Below, in pieces: positions 1 to 9,814 of a stretch of 64,000 bases of DNA (position 1 is its first letter; the number at the start of each line of letters is the position of its first letter). This DNA is from Pseudomonas donghuensis (GTDB lineage: Bacteria; Pseudomonadota; Gammaproteobacteria; Pseudomonadales; Pseudomonadaceae), in contig NZ_JH650765.1 in assembly GCF_000259195.1 (NCBI RefSeq), positions 119,394-183,393 of the forward strand, read 5' to 3'. Below the pieces are notes generated by a model that saw only the letters and a list, made by a program, of their open reading frames with translations, was not told where the DNA came from and made no database searches. The position numbers and the translations under genes are program-made.

Positions 1-536
1 CACTGCTGAACATCGTGGTGATCTCGGCGGCCGTGTCGGCGATCAACAGTGACATCTTCAGCGCCGGGCGGATGATGTACGGCATGGCCCACAACGGCCA
101 GGCGCCCGCCAGCTTTGCCCAGCTGTCGCGCTTTGGCGTGCCGTGGATGACTGTAGTGGTAATGGCCGTCGCCCTGCTGCTGGGGGTGGTGCTCAACTAC
201 CTGGCCCCGGACAACCTGTTCCTGATCCTCGCCGCCGTGGTGACCTTCTCGATCGTCTGGGTGTGGCTGATGATCCTTCTGTCGCAGATCGTCATGCGCC
301 GTGGCATGAGCGCCGACGAGGTCGCCAGGCTGCACTTCCCGGTACCGTTCTGGCCGGTCGGCCCGGCGTGTGCGGTGGTGTTCATGCTGTTCATCTTCGG
401 CGTGCTGGCCTGGTTCCCGGACACACGCATGGCCCTGTACGTGGGCATCGGCTGGCTGGCCTTGCTGTCGTTGGGCTACTGGCTGTTCGTCGCCCGCCAA
501 CCGCTGGCAACCCTGGCAGATCCGGTCAGCCGCTGA
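1..536 (+). CDS. Amino acid permease (APC superfamily, AAT type), 3' part
   Basis: C-terminal part of an inner-membrane amino acid/H+ symporter. The frame is open from base 3, so the start lies left of the window and about 177 codons remain. The segment [16 protein letters not shown] near the beginning is the conserved loop of proline/GABA-type permeases. Four hydrophobic helices follow ([63 protein letters not shown]), matching the last four of twelve in the family. The stop at 534-536 directly abuts the stop of the convergent LysR gene. The substrate cannot be read from this part; proline or GABA is a family-level guess. Confidence 0.85.
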   Translation, partial: LLNIVVISAAVSAINSDIFSAGRMMYGMAHNGQAPASFAQLSRFGVPWMTVVVMAVALLLGVVLNYLAPDNLFLILAAVVTFSIVWVWLMILLSQIVMRRGMSADEVARLHFPVPFWPVGPACAVVFMLFIFGVLAWFPDTRMALYVGIGWLALLSLGYWLFVARQPLATLADPVSR

Positions 537-1433
537 TCAGGCCGGAAACTGCTCGCTGGCCCAGTCGAGGAACGCCTGCGCCGCAGGCGACGGGCGCATG
601 GCGCTGGACTGGGCCAGCACCACCGGCTGCGGGCTGACCGTTTCCAGCAGCGGCCTGCAAGCCAGGGGTTGGCCGTCGTAGCTGCAATCGGCCACCGGCC
701 GGGTACAGGACAGCGCCACGCCATAGCCATGGGCGACCAGCCCGCGCTGCATCTCGAAGGTCTGGGTCAGTTGCAGGCTTGCCGGTTGCAGGTCATGGGC
801 CCAGAACAACGACAGGAAATATTCGCGGGTCCGGGCGATGTCTTCGAGGATCAGGCATTCATTGGCCAGGTCCACCAGTGAGACCCGCTCCTGCAGCGCC
901 AGCGGATGGTCGGCCGGTAGCAAGGCATAAGGCGTCAACTGCGCCAGCACGCGTTTTTCGATCGGCGCATCGAGCCCCACGTCATAGGTCAGCGCCAACT
1001 CCGCCTTGCCATCGGCCAGACGTCGATTGACCTCGGCAAGGTCAGCCTCGAACAGGGTGATGGTGACTTCCGGATGGCGCCGGCGAAAGCCGCTCAGCAG
1101 CCGTGGCGCGTAATACGGCCCCAGGTCCTGGAAGCAGATCAGGCTCAAGGCCCCGCGCACCACCTGTTGCTCTTCGCCCTTGCCGCTGATTGCCGAGGCC
1201 AGGTTGAGCATCTCCCGCGCCTGCTCCAGCAAGGTGCGCCCTGCCGGGGTCAGTTCCAGACCGCGGCTGACCTGGCGATGAAAGAGTTTTTCGCCCAGAC
1301 TCGCCTCCAGCTGCGACAGCGCCAGCGATACTGACGGCTGGGAAATATGCTTGGTGCGCGCCGCCGCACTGACGCTGCCCTGCTCGGCGGCAGCGACGAA
1401 ATACTCCAACTGGCGAAAGGTGAAGCCGATCAT
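537..1433 (-). CDS. LysR-family transcriptional regulator
   Basis: 298-residue DNA-binding regulator. The N-terminal winged helix-turn-helix (FRQLEYFVAAAEQGSVSAAA, then SQPSVSLALSQLEASLG, residues ~5-65) is typical LysR, and the rest is the periplasmic-binding-like effector domain. The ATG at 1433 was chosen because AGAGGGG lies six bases upstream and the family HTH starts a few residues later; the frame stays open further upstream without family similarity. It lies tail to tail with the permease and downstream of the DUF1266 gene. Its target and inducer are unknown. LysR genes often control a neighbour, but there is no divergent partner here. Confidence 0.9.
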   Translation of the reverse strand: MIGFTFRQLEYFVAAAEQGSVSAAARTKHISQPSVSLALSQLEASLGEKLFHRQVSRGLELTPAGRTLLEQAREMLNLASAISGKGEEQQVVRGALSLICFQDLGPYYAPRLLSGFRRRHPEVTITLFEADLAEVNRRLADGKAELALTYDVGLDAPIEKRVLAQLTPYALLPADHPLALQERVSLVDLANECLILEDIARTREYFLSLFWAHDLQPASLQLTQTFEMQRGLVAHGYGVALSCTRPVADCSYDGQPLACRPLLETVSPQPVVLAQSSAMRPSPAAQAFLDWASEQFPA

Positions 1434-1474
1434 CGCAATGCCCCTCTGGGATGCTGAAACCAACAGTCGCGCAG

Positions 1475-2128
1475 TTACCCCGCCAGCGCCGGGCTCAACG
1501 CCGCGGGCGTATGCCAGGGGATATCGGCCCAGGCACCGCTGCCGGGGGCCAGCAACTGGCGCAGATGCTGCTCGTGGAACGCTTCGCCTAGCGAGTCGAC
1601 GCGAAACGCCGCGACCCACTGCTCGCGCCCCAGCTTATAGGCTTTGCCGAAATCTTCCCAACTGTCGAAACAGTCTTGCGCCCGCTGCGCATTGAGCAGC
1701 AGCACACGCCAGGCAAGATCAGGTTCGAGCCAGCGCATCAGCAGCGCGCAACGGGCCACAAACGCCACCCGCGCACAGGCAAAGGCCATCGCCGCACGCG
1801 GCTCATCGCTGGCCGTCAGCGCCTGCAGGTCGAGGCTGTACCATTGCTGTTCGAGGGTCGCGCTGAAGTGCGCGCGCACCGCCTCATCATCGCAGTTGCT
1901 GCGAACCCCGGCCTGGTGCAGCAACGCTGCCCGCACGATCTTCTGAGCTTGCTCGTTGAAGTGATCGCAGGCCGGCGAGTAGAAGCCCTCGACGCCCATC
2001 GCATCGGCCATGGGCCTGGCCAGCAACAGCGACCAGTGCTTGCGCTGACTGAACAACGGCGCGGCGCGCGGTCGCAACGCCCGCCACAACAACCAGGCTG
2101 AAACAACCGCCGCGATCAGTAAAAACAT
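1475..2128 (-). CDS. DUF1266 domain protein with N-terminal membrane anchor
   Basis: 217 residues. The N-terminus (LLIAAVVSAWLLWRAL) is one hydrophobic helix that would anchor the protein in the inner membrane. The rest carries the DUF1266 pattern: a tryptophan-rich C-terminal part with DCFDSWEDFGKAYKLGRE, and a middle part rich in AMAFACARVAFVARCA. No catalytic role is known for the family. It is the last gene of a leftward operon, starting 10 bp after the stop of the PcfJ-like gene, which implies co-transcription. Function unknown; the genetic link to a TPR protein and a PcfJ-like protein is the only clue. Confidence 0.75.
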   Translation of the reverse strand: MFLLIAAVVSAWLLWRALRPRAAPLFSQRKHWSLLLARPMADAMGVEGFYSPACDHFNEQAQKIVRAALLHQAGVRSNCDDEAVRAHFSATLEQQWYSLDLQALTASDEPRAAMAFACARVAFVARCALLMRWLEPDLAWRVLLLNAQRAQDCFDSWEDFGKAYKLGREQWVAAFRVDSLGEAFHEQHLRQLLAPGSGAWADIPWHTPAALSPALAG

Positions 2129-2138
2129 GCGCTTCTCC

Positions 2139-3368
2139 TTACCTTGCCCGGGCTTGCCAGGCCTGGATTTCCTCGCCCTCGGCCGGCGTCATGTCCGGCC
2201 ACGGCACACCTTCGGTCTGATACAGAGGATCATTGAGCTGACGCTCAGCGCGCTTGCTGAGGATATGCCGGGTGGCGTACTTGACCGACACCGCTTGCGG
2301 GGCAGCCTGCAAGAACTGCTGCGGCTGACGCCCGGCCACCAGCCACTCGACCATGGCCGACGGTGCATCGAGGCGCTCGTACAGTTGCGGGTAGCGGGCT
2401 ACCAGACGGGTCTGGGCGGTAGCATCAGTGACCTCTTCGATACGCAGCCAGGCGGACTCGGTGCGCACGATGCCGATGGCGAGACAGTCAGCGGGGGTCT
2501 GCTGGTCGGTGCCCAGAGCATTCAGGCACTGCAGCAGGTCCTGGTAGTAACGCTCGACCGGCGGCCGGTTCTGCTTGCCCTTGACCTGCTCGACCGTCAA
2601 GGTGCCGTCGGCCTGGACAATCAGGCTGATGGTGATGTGCGGCTGGCCCTGGCCGTCGCGAAAACTGAGCACACGCATGCGCCGCTGTTCCACCGCTTCG
2701 GCATAGCGCTCGCCGTAGCCACCGCTCAGGGCGCGGCGGTCGGCGAACTGGCCGAGGCAATGGCGCATCACATAGCTTTCAAAGGCCATTTCGGCGCGCA
2801 ACAACGGGCTGTCGGGCCGCAGCTCCTGCAATACATGTTCGCCGGTAGTCACGACCGTGGCCAAGGCCTCAGGCTGGCTCTGACGCCAGCCCTGGTCAAC
2901 CCGCGCGGCCATCTGCGCGTGTTCTTTTTCCCACAGCGCCAGCGCCTGCGGGCAGTTGATCCGATCAAGCTTGCCGGCCAGCGCAGTGCCCTGGCGCGAG
3001 GTGAGAAACTCCACCAGCAAGGCCTCCTGCGCCAGCAGTGAGGCTTGCTCCGGGTCGACCCATACCAGGGGCGCAAGCACCTGCTGCGACGCTTTACCGA
3101 CGTCGCTCAAGTGCCTGGCCACCCATGGCGGTGGCTCCGTTCCCAGTACCTCTACGGCCTGCTCCAGGGTCAGGATCCGGCGCGCCGGCTCGAAGTTGCC
3201 GACCAGATGACGGTAGAAATGGTTGAGCAACCATTTACTCACCTCTGGGGCATCACTGCGGGCCTTGCTGCGCTCGGCAATACCGCGTTTGAGCTGATCG
3301 GCATTGAGCGCATTGCGCGGGGCATAACCGGACTGTCGCAGCTCCGGTGTCACTTCCATATCTGCCAC
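2139..3368 (-). CDS. PcfJ-like domain protein
   Basis: 409 residues, no signal peptide. The central block at about residues 195-272 has the PcfJ layout: MRHCLGQFADR (201-211), a basic stretch ending in RVLSFRDGQGQPHITISL, then VEQVKGKQNRPP (259-270). PcfJ is named from conjugative plasmid pCF10; similar proteins occur in phages and mobile elements and their activity is not established. The start is probably GTG 3368 or the in-frame ATG at 3359, both inside the 3' end of the upstream TPR-like gene, indicating translational coupling. The DUF1266 gene follows 10 bp downstream. The family call rests on motif memory alone. Confidence 0.6.
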   Translation of the reverse strand: MADMEVTPELRQSGYAPRNALNADQLKRGIAERSKARSDAPEVSKWLLNHFYRHLVGNFEPARRILTLEQAVEVLGTEPPPWVARHLSDVGKASQQVLAPLVWVDPEQASLLAQEALLVEFLTSRQGTALAGKLDRINCPQALALWEKEHAQMAARVDQGWRQSQPEALATVVTTGEHVLQELRPDSPLLRAEMAFESYVMRHCLGQFADRRALSGGYGERYAEAVEQRRMRVLSFRDGQGQPHITISLIVQADGTLTVEQVKGKQNRPPVERYYQDLLQCLNALGTDQQTPADCLAIGIVRTESAWLRIEEVTDATAQTRLVARYPQLYERLDAPSAMVEWLVAGRQPQQFLQAAPQAVSVKYATRHILSKRAERQLNDPLYQTEGVPWPDMTPAEGEEIQAWQARAR

Positions 3369-5677
3369 CAGGCCTTGCCTGCCGGTTTTTGCGGTGCCTG
3401 CAGCTCGGCGATCATCTCGTTGAAGACTTTATTGTTTCTCTGGTCGACGGCGTTGTCCGGATCGCTGCGCAGGATGGCGCGCTGATAATAGGCCAGGGCC
3501 TCTTCCTTGCGCCCGAGGTCCTTGAGCACATCGCCAGCGCAGCCCAGCAGCGAGCTTTCGTCCCTTTCATTGACCTGCGACGCGTAACGCTGCCACAGGC
3601 CGGTGGCCGCCTCAGGCAGGCTGTGAGCCAGGTACATGGCGACTTTCAGCCGGGCGAACAGCGGCGAGTATTCCAGGTCCTTGTCACTGACCCCGCGCTC
3701 TTCCTGCCACTTCAAGATACGTTCCAGCCAGATCAACATTTCCCGGTCGCGATCCAGGCGATACAGCGCAAACGTGACGTCTTGCAGGTAGTCATCCGGC
3801 TCATGGCGGCTTTAGCCGTAATCCGCCGCGTAGTGCCAGAGTTGCTCCGCCGCCTCAGCGATAGCCGCGTAATCCTTCTGGCAGATACGTGCATTGAGCA
3901 CGCCGTGATAGTGCTCGGCAAACGAACTGGCGGCGATGCCGCAAGCGTGCAGTTCAAGGGCCTGGTCATACATCTGCTGGTCGTTGTAGCAGCGGTAGTT
4001 GATTGCCAGGTTGTTGCACAGCATCGAGTACAGGTGGGCGCAGCCGTCATACCGGTGGCCGCTGCCACTGGCAAAGCACTGTTCCATGCGCACCCGGCCC
4101 TGCTCGTAGGCAGCCCGCTGCAGGAAGCGCAGCAGCGACCAGGCTTCGTTCGTGGTGGCTTCATCGAGGCTTTTGACCTGCTCTTCCACCTTGTCCTCGA
4201 CATACCCGGCGTACTCGTAACAGTACATGCCACTGGCCAGTTGCGGCATCGGCTGCTTGAGGGCATCGATGACGCCGAAGGCTTTGACGTGCGCGCAGAA
4301 CACACTGTAGGCACTACGTCGATCCTGCAGGCCGCCGGCTTTTACGGCGTCCTGCAACATGGCCAGCTCAGTCTTGGCGTCGATCAGGCCGGCATCGCCC
4401 TCTCGCACCGCAACCAGGCGGGTGATCCATGGGTGATTCGGCGCACGGCGCTGGGCTTCTTCGCGCGCCTGGGCAAACAGCGCGTCGCGCAGTTCGGGGT
4501 TCTCCCGGGTCGCGTGCAGCGCTTCGAGCAACGGGTTCAAGGCCGGTGTCGCCTCGCTGCGCTCGGGCAGGCAGGCAACAAAGCGCTCCAGCAAAGCGGC
4601 GTTGTCGCAGGCGCGCATCACGCACAGCGGCCACCACACCGAGTTGTCCTCGGCCTCGAGCAACCGGTCGTGAATCCAGAATGGCGTGCCGGGCCACATC
4701 TGCTCGAGCATTTCATAGACATCCATGAACGCCCGTTGCCCAGCCTCCTCGATCCGCCCGCTTTCGAGCAACCAGGGCAATTCGAAATTAATGAAGTTAT
4801 CGCCACCATCCGAGTCCAGGCTGCGGCTCGCCACTTCACAGATCTTCAGGGCCCCGGGCAGGTCGCCCTGGGCCTGCAATGCACGGGCGGCCAGCCGCGC
4901 CAGGCGCACTTCCCACTCACGGCGCCGGGGCAGCGACAACTCGGCGATCGACTGCACGACGGGCTGCTCGAACATCGCCAGGCGCAGCGGCACGATTTCG
5001 ATCAGCCCGTCGCCCAGCCACAGCCAGTCGTTAGCGTCGACGTCCTGATCCTCGCCTGCGGTGCGCAAGGCGGCAATCGCACTCAAGGCGGCTTCGCGGG
5101 CCTGCTCGTCTTGCTCGTGGGCGGCCAGCACCCGGGCCCGGCGCCGGTGCTGGTCGGCATCGTCCCAGGCCCGCAGGGCGTGGCGCCCGGGGTTGATCAG
5201 CGCCAGGGTGTGGCGCACCTCGATGGCCTTGAGCGCGACGTCGAGCGTGGTGTGTTCGAGCTCGTCGAAGATGCGATAGCGCCGGTATTGCTCGACGTCG
5301 AAGTCGAGCCGCTCGTTGCTCAGTTGCTGCAGGCTGTCGAGCCCCTGCAGCAGGCCCTCCTCGTCTTTGAGGTAGTTGGCCAGGCGCAGCTGGTAAACCA
5401 GCAGGTTGAGTTTGAGTTCGTTGCGCGCCTCGTCAGCGCAGGCCTCGAGCAGCGCCTGACCGTCTTCGGCCAGTACCGCCCTGGCGGCATCGACGTCACC
5501 GGCGTTGACCCACAGCACGTGCAGGCGGTCGATCGATTCCAGCGAAGCAGCCTTCAGCGACTGGCCGCGCAGCTGGCTCAGCAGGTAATCGGCACCGTGT
5601 TCCTGATGCTCGACCTCAAGACGGTCCATGAATTGATCCAGCTGAATGCCGGACAGCACGGTGCTGTTTTGCGTCAT
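3350..5677 (-). pseudogene. TPR-like repeat protein interrupted by an in-frame TAA
   Basis: The frame would encode about 775 residues starting at ATG 5677, which has AAGGGAG at the right distance. A single TAA at 3812-3814 ends it after 621 residues. The same frame then continues without a shift for 153 codons (SRHEPDDYLQDVTFALYRL... to ...GKAWWQIWK) and ends in the start of the PcfJ-like gene. The sequence is helical and acidic throughout, with TPR-like elements such as EEALAYYQRAILRSDP near the C-terminus. The residue lost is probably Tyr (DYG-Y-SRHE), needing one base change. The downstream part has an ATG at 3739 but no good ribosome site. A sequencing error or deliberate readthrough cannot be excluded. 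Confidence 0.75.
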
Positions 5678-5875
5678 TGTGAACTCCCTTTGCGAATGAC
5701 TGTGCATCGCCCGATGCGTCCTGCGCCGGCGCCCTTGATGGGCCAACGGATACCCGCGTACGTCTGCCCTGGACAGGCAACGATGGCGAAAGGGATCGGG
5801 CAATACAGCGAGGTGCTGCACGCTACCAGTTGGCGTTTGAAAAAAAAAGGGCGTGCGGGGGAGCGGGATCAGTGA

Positions 5876-6268
5876 TTAACGTGCAAACAGCGGATCGACA
5901 CTGTGCAGGCATCGTTTGATGGAATCGAAGTCCGGTGCCTGTGACAGGCACAGTTGAATCCTGCCATTGACGGGCACCGACACCTGCGAAGAGTCGGCGC
6001 GCTGCCCTTCATAGATAAGCGCATGACGGATGCGCGGGTTGTCGTGGCAGAACTTCAACAGGTTGAACTGCCGGGAAGGCACCAGCACCGTGTTGACGAT
6101 CAACAGGTCGAAGGGGGTGCCCTGCGTCCGGGTAGCCGCCTGCAACGCTTGAAAGCTACTCAAGTGGGCAACGCGGCAATACCCCAGGCGGTTGAGCATG
6201 TTCTCTATCTTGCTGCGCTGATCCTGCTGCCGATCAGCGATGACGATGCGCAATGCTGTGTTTGACAT
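5876..6268 (-). CDS. Stand-alone receiver-like protein lacking the phospho-acceptor Asp
   Basis: 130 residues, one CheY-like receiver domain and no output domain. The first strand and acidic pocket are partly kept (RIVIADRQQDQRSKIENML, D12), but the usual phosphorylated Asp is Asn59 (FDLLIVNTVLVPS), and the conserved Thr/Lys positions near the end are not recognisable. It is therefore a pseudo-receiver, perhaps a partner-binding or constitutive adaptor. It sits next to the small pilin and the RocS-type kinases, and a role in that pathway is an inference from position. The ATG at 6268 is followed at once by the receiver fold, so the start looks right. Confidence 0.7.
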   Translation of the reverse strand: MSNTALRIVIADRQQDQRSKIENMLNRLGYCRVAHLSSFQALQAATRTQGTPFDLLIVNTVLVPSRQFNLLKFCHDNPRIRHALIYEGQRADSSQVSVPVNGRIQLCLSQAPDFDSIKRCLHSVDPLFAR

Positions 6269-6397
6269 TCGGTAAACCTGACAGATGGGCTCCGCGAGTC
6301 TTTATAGACACTGCGACTCGCTGAAGTATTGGCAAGGTTACCGTTGGTCGTGGGCGCAGACTCTAAGACAATTCTCAAACGCCCTTACGCCGAAGGC

Positions 6398-6775
6398 TTA
6401 AGGCGTGGTCAGGGTGATCAGGTAGGCGCCGGAACTGACCGCCTTGCCGGCAGCATCCACCAGCGCGTACTGCTGGTGATAATAGCGCCCGGCCTTGCCG
6501 CTATCGGCCACCAGCCTGACGTTGACCGGGGTTTGATCGGGCGCACTGACCGACGCTTGCGAGTCAACCCGCTGCAGGCCGATACGGGTACCCCGCACCT
6601 GCGCCGGGCAATCGTTGAGGTTGAAGGCACCGGCCTGGGTCGAAGGCGTGCACGGCGACTCGACAATACTGCCGGTGAAATTGATCACCCCTTGGGCGAC
6701 CGGCGTGGCGGCCACACAGGCCCCGTTCAGGCCGAACAGCAACCCTGCAGCGATAGCAACATACTTCCCGTTCAT
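6398..6775 (-). CDS. Small type 1-like fimbrial subunit
   Basis: 125 residues with a signal peptide (KYVAIAAGLLFGLNGACVAA, cut near residue 22) and a pilin-like beginning (GVINFTGSIVESPC). Two cysteines at 42 and 56 could form a short disulfide loop. The C-terminus GAYLITLTTP is beta-strand-like, as in chaperone-usher subunits. It is shorter than a major pilin and fits a minor or adaptor subunit, or a secreted regulator of the same fold. ATG 6775 is preceded by AGGAG at seven bases. It diverges from the kinase operon, and an RcsB-box-like motif lies 57 bp upstream, so it is probably a Roc-controlled member of the fimbrial set. Confidence 0.7.
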   Translation of the reverse strand: MNGKYVAIAAGLLFGLNGACVAATPVAQGVINFTGSIVESPCTPSTQAGAFNLNDCPAQVRGTRIGLQRVDSQASVSAPDQTPVNVRLVADSGKAGRYYHQQYALVDAAGKAVSSGAYLITLTTP

Positions 6776-6831
6776 GCCGACACTCCTGCGATAGCGGTTG
6801 ATACCTTGAGTGTCGACCAGACGGCGCATTG

Positions 6832-6850
6832 TTTAAGGATTGTCTGATAG
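6832..6850 (+). promoter_or_regulatory. RcsB/RocA-box-like motif, copy 1
   Basis: TTTAAGGATTGTCTGATAG, 57 bp upstream of the small pilin start and written on the opposite strand to that gene. It shares the core TAAGRATYGTCTGAT with copies at 6935 and 15099. It is followed at once by the inverted repeat GGCAAAG/CTTTGCC (6850-6868). The similarity to enterobacterial RcsB boxes (TAAGAAT half-site) is by eye. Confidence 0.55.
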
Positions 6851-6934
6851 GCAAAGCCGCACTTTGCCAAGCAGGTCGCAGAACCGGGTAAATGAGCGGC
6901 GCCTGGCTGGCCAACAGGGTCGACAACGCCTATG

Positions 6935-6953
6935 TTTAAGGATCGTCTGATGT
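6935..6953 (+). promoter_or_regulatory. RcsB/RocA-box-like motif, copy 2
   Basis: TTTAAGGATCGTCTGATGT, ending 32 bp before the start of the first kinase gene. A possible -10 (CTAGAG near 6973) lies about 20 bp after it, as expected if the bound regulator touches the -35 region. This suggests feedback of RocA on its own kinase operon. Confidence 0.6.
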
Positions 6954-6985
6954 CTGTAGCGCACGCGACTCACTAGAGTCCGCGG

Positions 6986-9814
6986 ATGAGATTAAAAAGC
7001 TACCTGCTGCAAATCAGCCCCCTTCTTTCCAGCCCCGAAGCCGCCCGCCGCTTGCTGCGCTTGTTCGCCGTGGTGTTGCTGATCGGCATTCTCAGCGGCG
7101 TGTACAACTTTCTGTTGTTCACCTTCAACAACGACATCTCCCAGCGTCGCGGCTACATGAGCAGCGCGATTGCCGAAGCGCACACCTTCTTCACCAATCG
7201 CGAAGCCTTGCTGGAAAGCCTGAGCCTGTCGGCGGTGCGCAAGTCGAAGCAGGCCAAGCCCCTGGTCTACCTGCCATCGACCGAAGAAGTGCACCTGCAA
7301 CTGGGCAGCACCACCGACAACCGCTGGAGCATCTGGCTGACCCAGCGCATGCGCGACTACATGAAGGACAAGCAGGTCAGCCTGCTGTATGTCGACACCG
7401 GGCCGAACGCGCAAGTCAGGCGCTTGTACAACTCCGCCCCCGGCGTACCCGGGTTCTCGCCGCGCATGCTCGAACAGTTGCAGGCGCTCAAGGACAACAA
7501 CCCGTCACCCAGCGCCGAGCTGTGGCTGACCGACCAGACCGAGCAACGTTCGTACCTGTACATCTTCATCCGGCTTGATGAACGTGACGTCGAGTCGGGC
7601 TGGCTGGGCCTGGAGATGGACAGCCGCGAAGTGTCCACTGCGCTCAGTGATCAGAGCGCCGGCGAGTTCATGATGCTCAACTCCGAAGGCATGCTGGTGT
7701 TCACCAACAGCCACGACACACGATTGGGACAGATGCTGCTCAACTCGAAGGGCGAAAACTTTTTCGGCTTTGTCGGCGACGGCTGGATACCCGACCACCT
7801 GGTGATCCGCAAACACCTGCAATCGTCGGACTGGCAATTGGTGTACTCGATTGACCTGCTGGCAGTGATGACCGGGCTGTGGCAGCAACTGGTCGGCTCG
7901 CTGCTGTTCTGCCTGTTCACCGTGACCCTGGTCCTGCTGCTGATGCGCCGCATCGAACATCGTTTCATTGCCCCGGCGATCAACCGCATCCAGGCCCTGA
8001 TCGAAAGCGAGGCGTTCAGCCGCGATGTCATCCAGACCGCGCCCGTGGCCTTGTGCGTACTGCGCCGTACCGACGGCAAGGTGGTGCTGGAAAACACCCT
8101 GGCACAACAATGGCTGGGGGACGGCCTGGAGCGCGATGTGCTGTGTGCCGGTTGGATCAACCAGGCCTTCGCCAGCCAGCAACCTGAACGCACTGACTAC
8201 TTTGCCACCGCCGATGGCCGTCACTTGTACCTGAGCAGCGCCCCAACCCGCTACAACGGTGAAGACGTGCTGTTTTGCGCCTTCAGCGACATCAGTGCGC
8301 GCAAGCAGGTGGAAGCGGCGCTGGAAGAGGCGCGGCAATCGGCCGATGCCGCCAACGAGGCCAAGACCCTGTTCCTGGCGACCATGAGCCATGAGATCCG
8401 CACCCCGCTGTACGGCGTACTGGGCACCCTGGAACTGTTGGCGCGGACCCGGCTCGATGCCCAGCAGCGCGACTACCTGCATGCCATTGAGGGCTCCTCG
8501 GCGACCCTGTTGCAGTTGATCTGCGACGTACTGGATGTGTCGAAGATCGAAGCCGGGCAACTGGCGCTGGAACTGAGCGAATTCTCGCCGCTGGAGCTGG
8601 TTCACGAAGTCATCCAGGGCTACAGCGCCGCAGCATTGGGCAAAGACCTGCAACTGTATGCCTGCTTCGATCCACAACTGCCGGAACGGCTGATCGGCGA
8701 TGTGACGCGGATCCGGCAGATTCTCAACAACCTGCTGAGCAACGCGGTCAAGTTCACCGACAGTGGCCGGGTGGTGCTGCGGGTCAAGCTGATCAACCGT
8801 GATGGCGAACGCTCGAGCCTGATGTGGCAAGTGTCGGACACCGGCAAGGGCATCGCCGAAGAAGACCATGCGTACATTTTCGAGCCGTTCTACCAGACCG
8901 AAGGCAACACCAATGTGGTGGCCGGTACCGGCCTGGGCCTGCCCATCTGCCAGCGCCTGACCCAATTGATGAACGGCCAGTTGCGCATGGTCAGTGAATT
9001 GGGCCTGGGCAGCAGCTTCACCCTGACCCTGCCGCTGGAAGAAGCGTCGGCCAGCACCGACCTGCCCGCCCAGGGCGGCCTGTTGCCCGAGACGATCTAT
9101 GTGCTCTCGCCGATTCGCGAACTGGCGCAGTCGATCAGCGGCTGGCTGCGCCGCTGGGGCGCACGTGCCCAGGTCGGGCGGCCGACGCCCGCGGACTCAG
9201 CCAGCGGCTGCCTGCTGCTGGAGCTGCACCCTGGCAGCGCCGAACAGCCGCTGGTGGCCGACTGGACCGGCCCGCTGATCCTGGCCAGCGCCCACGGTTG
9301 CTGCGAGCCACAGCTCGAAGACGGTCGCTGGCAGGTCAATCTCAACCACCTGAGCGCCTTATACCAGGCCGTCAGACAAGCCCAGGGACTGTGGATCGCC
9401 CGCACCGATAACCCGCAAAAGCGCGAAATACAGAAGCTCGACCTGCACATCCTGGTGGCCGAAGACAACATCATCAACCAACTCATCCTGCGTGATCAGC
9501 TTGAGGAGCTCGGCTGCACCGTCGAGTTGGCGGGGGACGGCAACGAAGCCCTGCAGTTGTGGAAAAACGGGCACTTCGATGTGGTCCTGACCGATGTGAA
9601 CATGCCCAAACTCAATGGCTATGAACTGGCCAGAGAGCTGCGCCGCCAAGGCTGTTCGATCCCGATCATCGGGGCGACGGCCAATGCCATGCGCGGCGAA
9701 GCAGAACTGTGCCTTGCTGCCGGAATGAACCATTGCCTGGTCAAACCTTTCGCGTTGCGGGCCCTGTTCAACTATCTGGCGCCTTATCAAGAGACCTCCC
9801 ATGAAGCCCTATAA
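6986..9814 (+). CDS. rocS1: RocS/RcsC-type hybrid sensor histidine kinase
   Basis: 942-residue inner-membrane sensor. Order: transmembrane helix ~26-47, periplasmic sensor region ~48-297, second helix ~298-323 ([18 protein letters not shown]), PAS-like segment ~345-445, HisKA with phospho-acceptor His469 ([19 protein letters not shown]), HATPase with N box [10 protein letters not shown] and G boxes, then a C-terminal receiver with Asp870 (VLTDVNMP). There is no Hpt domain. The HEIRTPLYG sequence is the RcsC/RocS type. The gene overlaps rocR by 14 bp, as in the Roc (Sad) system of P. aeruginosa, where such kinases control fimbriae. The exact paralogue (RocS1 or RocS2) is not certain. Upstream motif copy 2 suggests autoregulation. 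Confidence 0.85.
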   Translation: MRLKSYLLQISPLLSSPEAARRLLRLFAVVLLIGILSGVYNFLLFTFNNDISQRRGYMSSAIAEAHTFFTNREALLESLSLSAVRKSKQAKPLVYLPSTEEVHLQLGSTTDNRWSIWLTQRMRDYMKDKQVSLLYVDTGPNAQVRRLYNSAPGVPGFSPRMLEQLQALKDNNPSPSAELWLTDQTEQRSYLYIFIRLDERDVESGWLGLEMDSREVSTALSDQSAGEFMMLNSEGMLVFTNSHDTRLGQMLLNSKGENFFGFVGDGWIPDHLVIRKHLQSSDWQLVYSIDLLAVMTGLWQQLVGSLLFCLFTVTLVLLLMRRIEHRFIAPAINRIQALIESEAFSRDVIQTAPVALCVLRRTDGKVVLENTLAQQWLGDGLERDVLCAGWINQAFASQQPERTDYFATADGRHLYLSSAPTRYNGEDVLFCAFSDISARKQVEAALEEARQSADAANEAKTLFLATMSHEIRTPLYGVLGTLELLARTRLDAQQRDYLHAIEGSSATLLQLICDVLDVSKIEAGQLALELSEFSPLELVHEVIQGYSAAALGKDLQLYACFDPQLPERLIGDVTRIRQILNNLLSNAVKFTDSGRVVLRVKLINRDGERSSLMWQVSDTGKGIAEEDHAYIFEPFYQTEGNTNVVAGTGLGLPICQRLTQLMNGQLRMVSELGLGSSFTLTLPLEEASASTDLPAQGGLLPETIYVLSPIRELAQSISGWLRRWGARAQVGRPTPADSASGCLLLELHPGSAEQPLVADWTGPLILASAHGCCEPQLEDGRWQVNLNHLSALYQAVRQAQGLWIARTDNPQKREIQKLDLHILVAEDNIINQLILRDQLEELGCTVELAGDGNEALQLWKNGHFDVVLTDVNMPKLNGYELARELRRQGCSIPIIGATANAMRGEAELCLAAGMNHCLVKPFALRALFNYLAPYQETSHEAL

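Noticed and set aside
3347..5875. Uninterrupted 842-codon plus-strand frame opposite the TPR-like gene
   Set aside because: It mirrors the GC3-biased minus-strand gene, has no domain similarity and no ribosome site; the minus-strand reading has SD, starts and family features.
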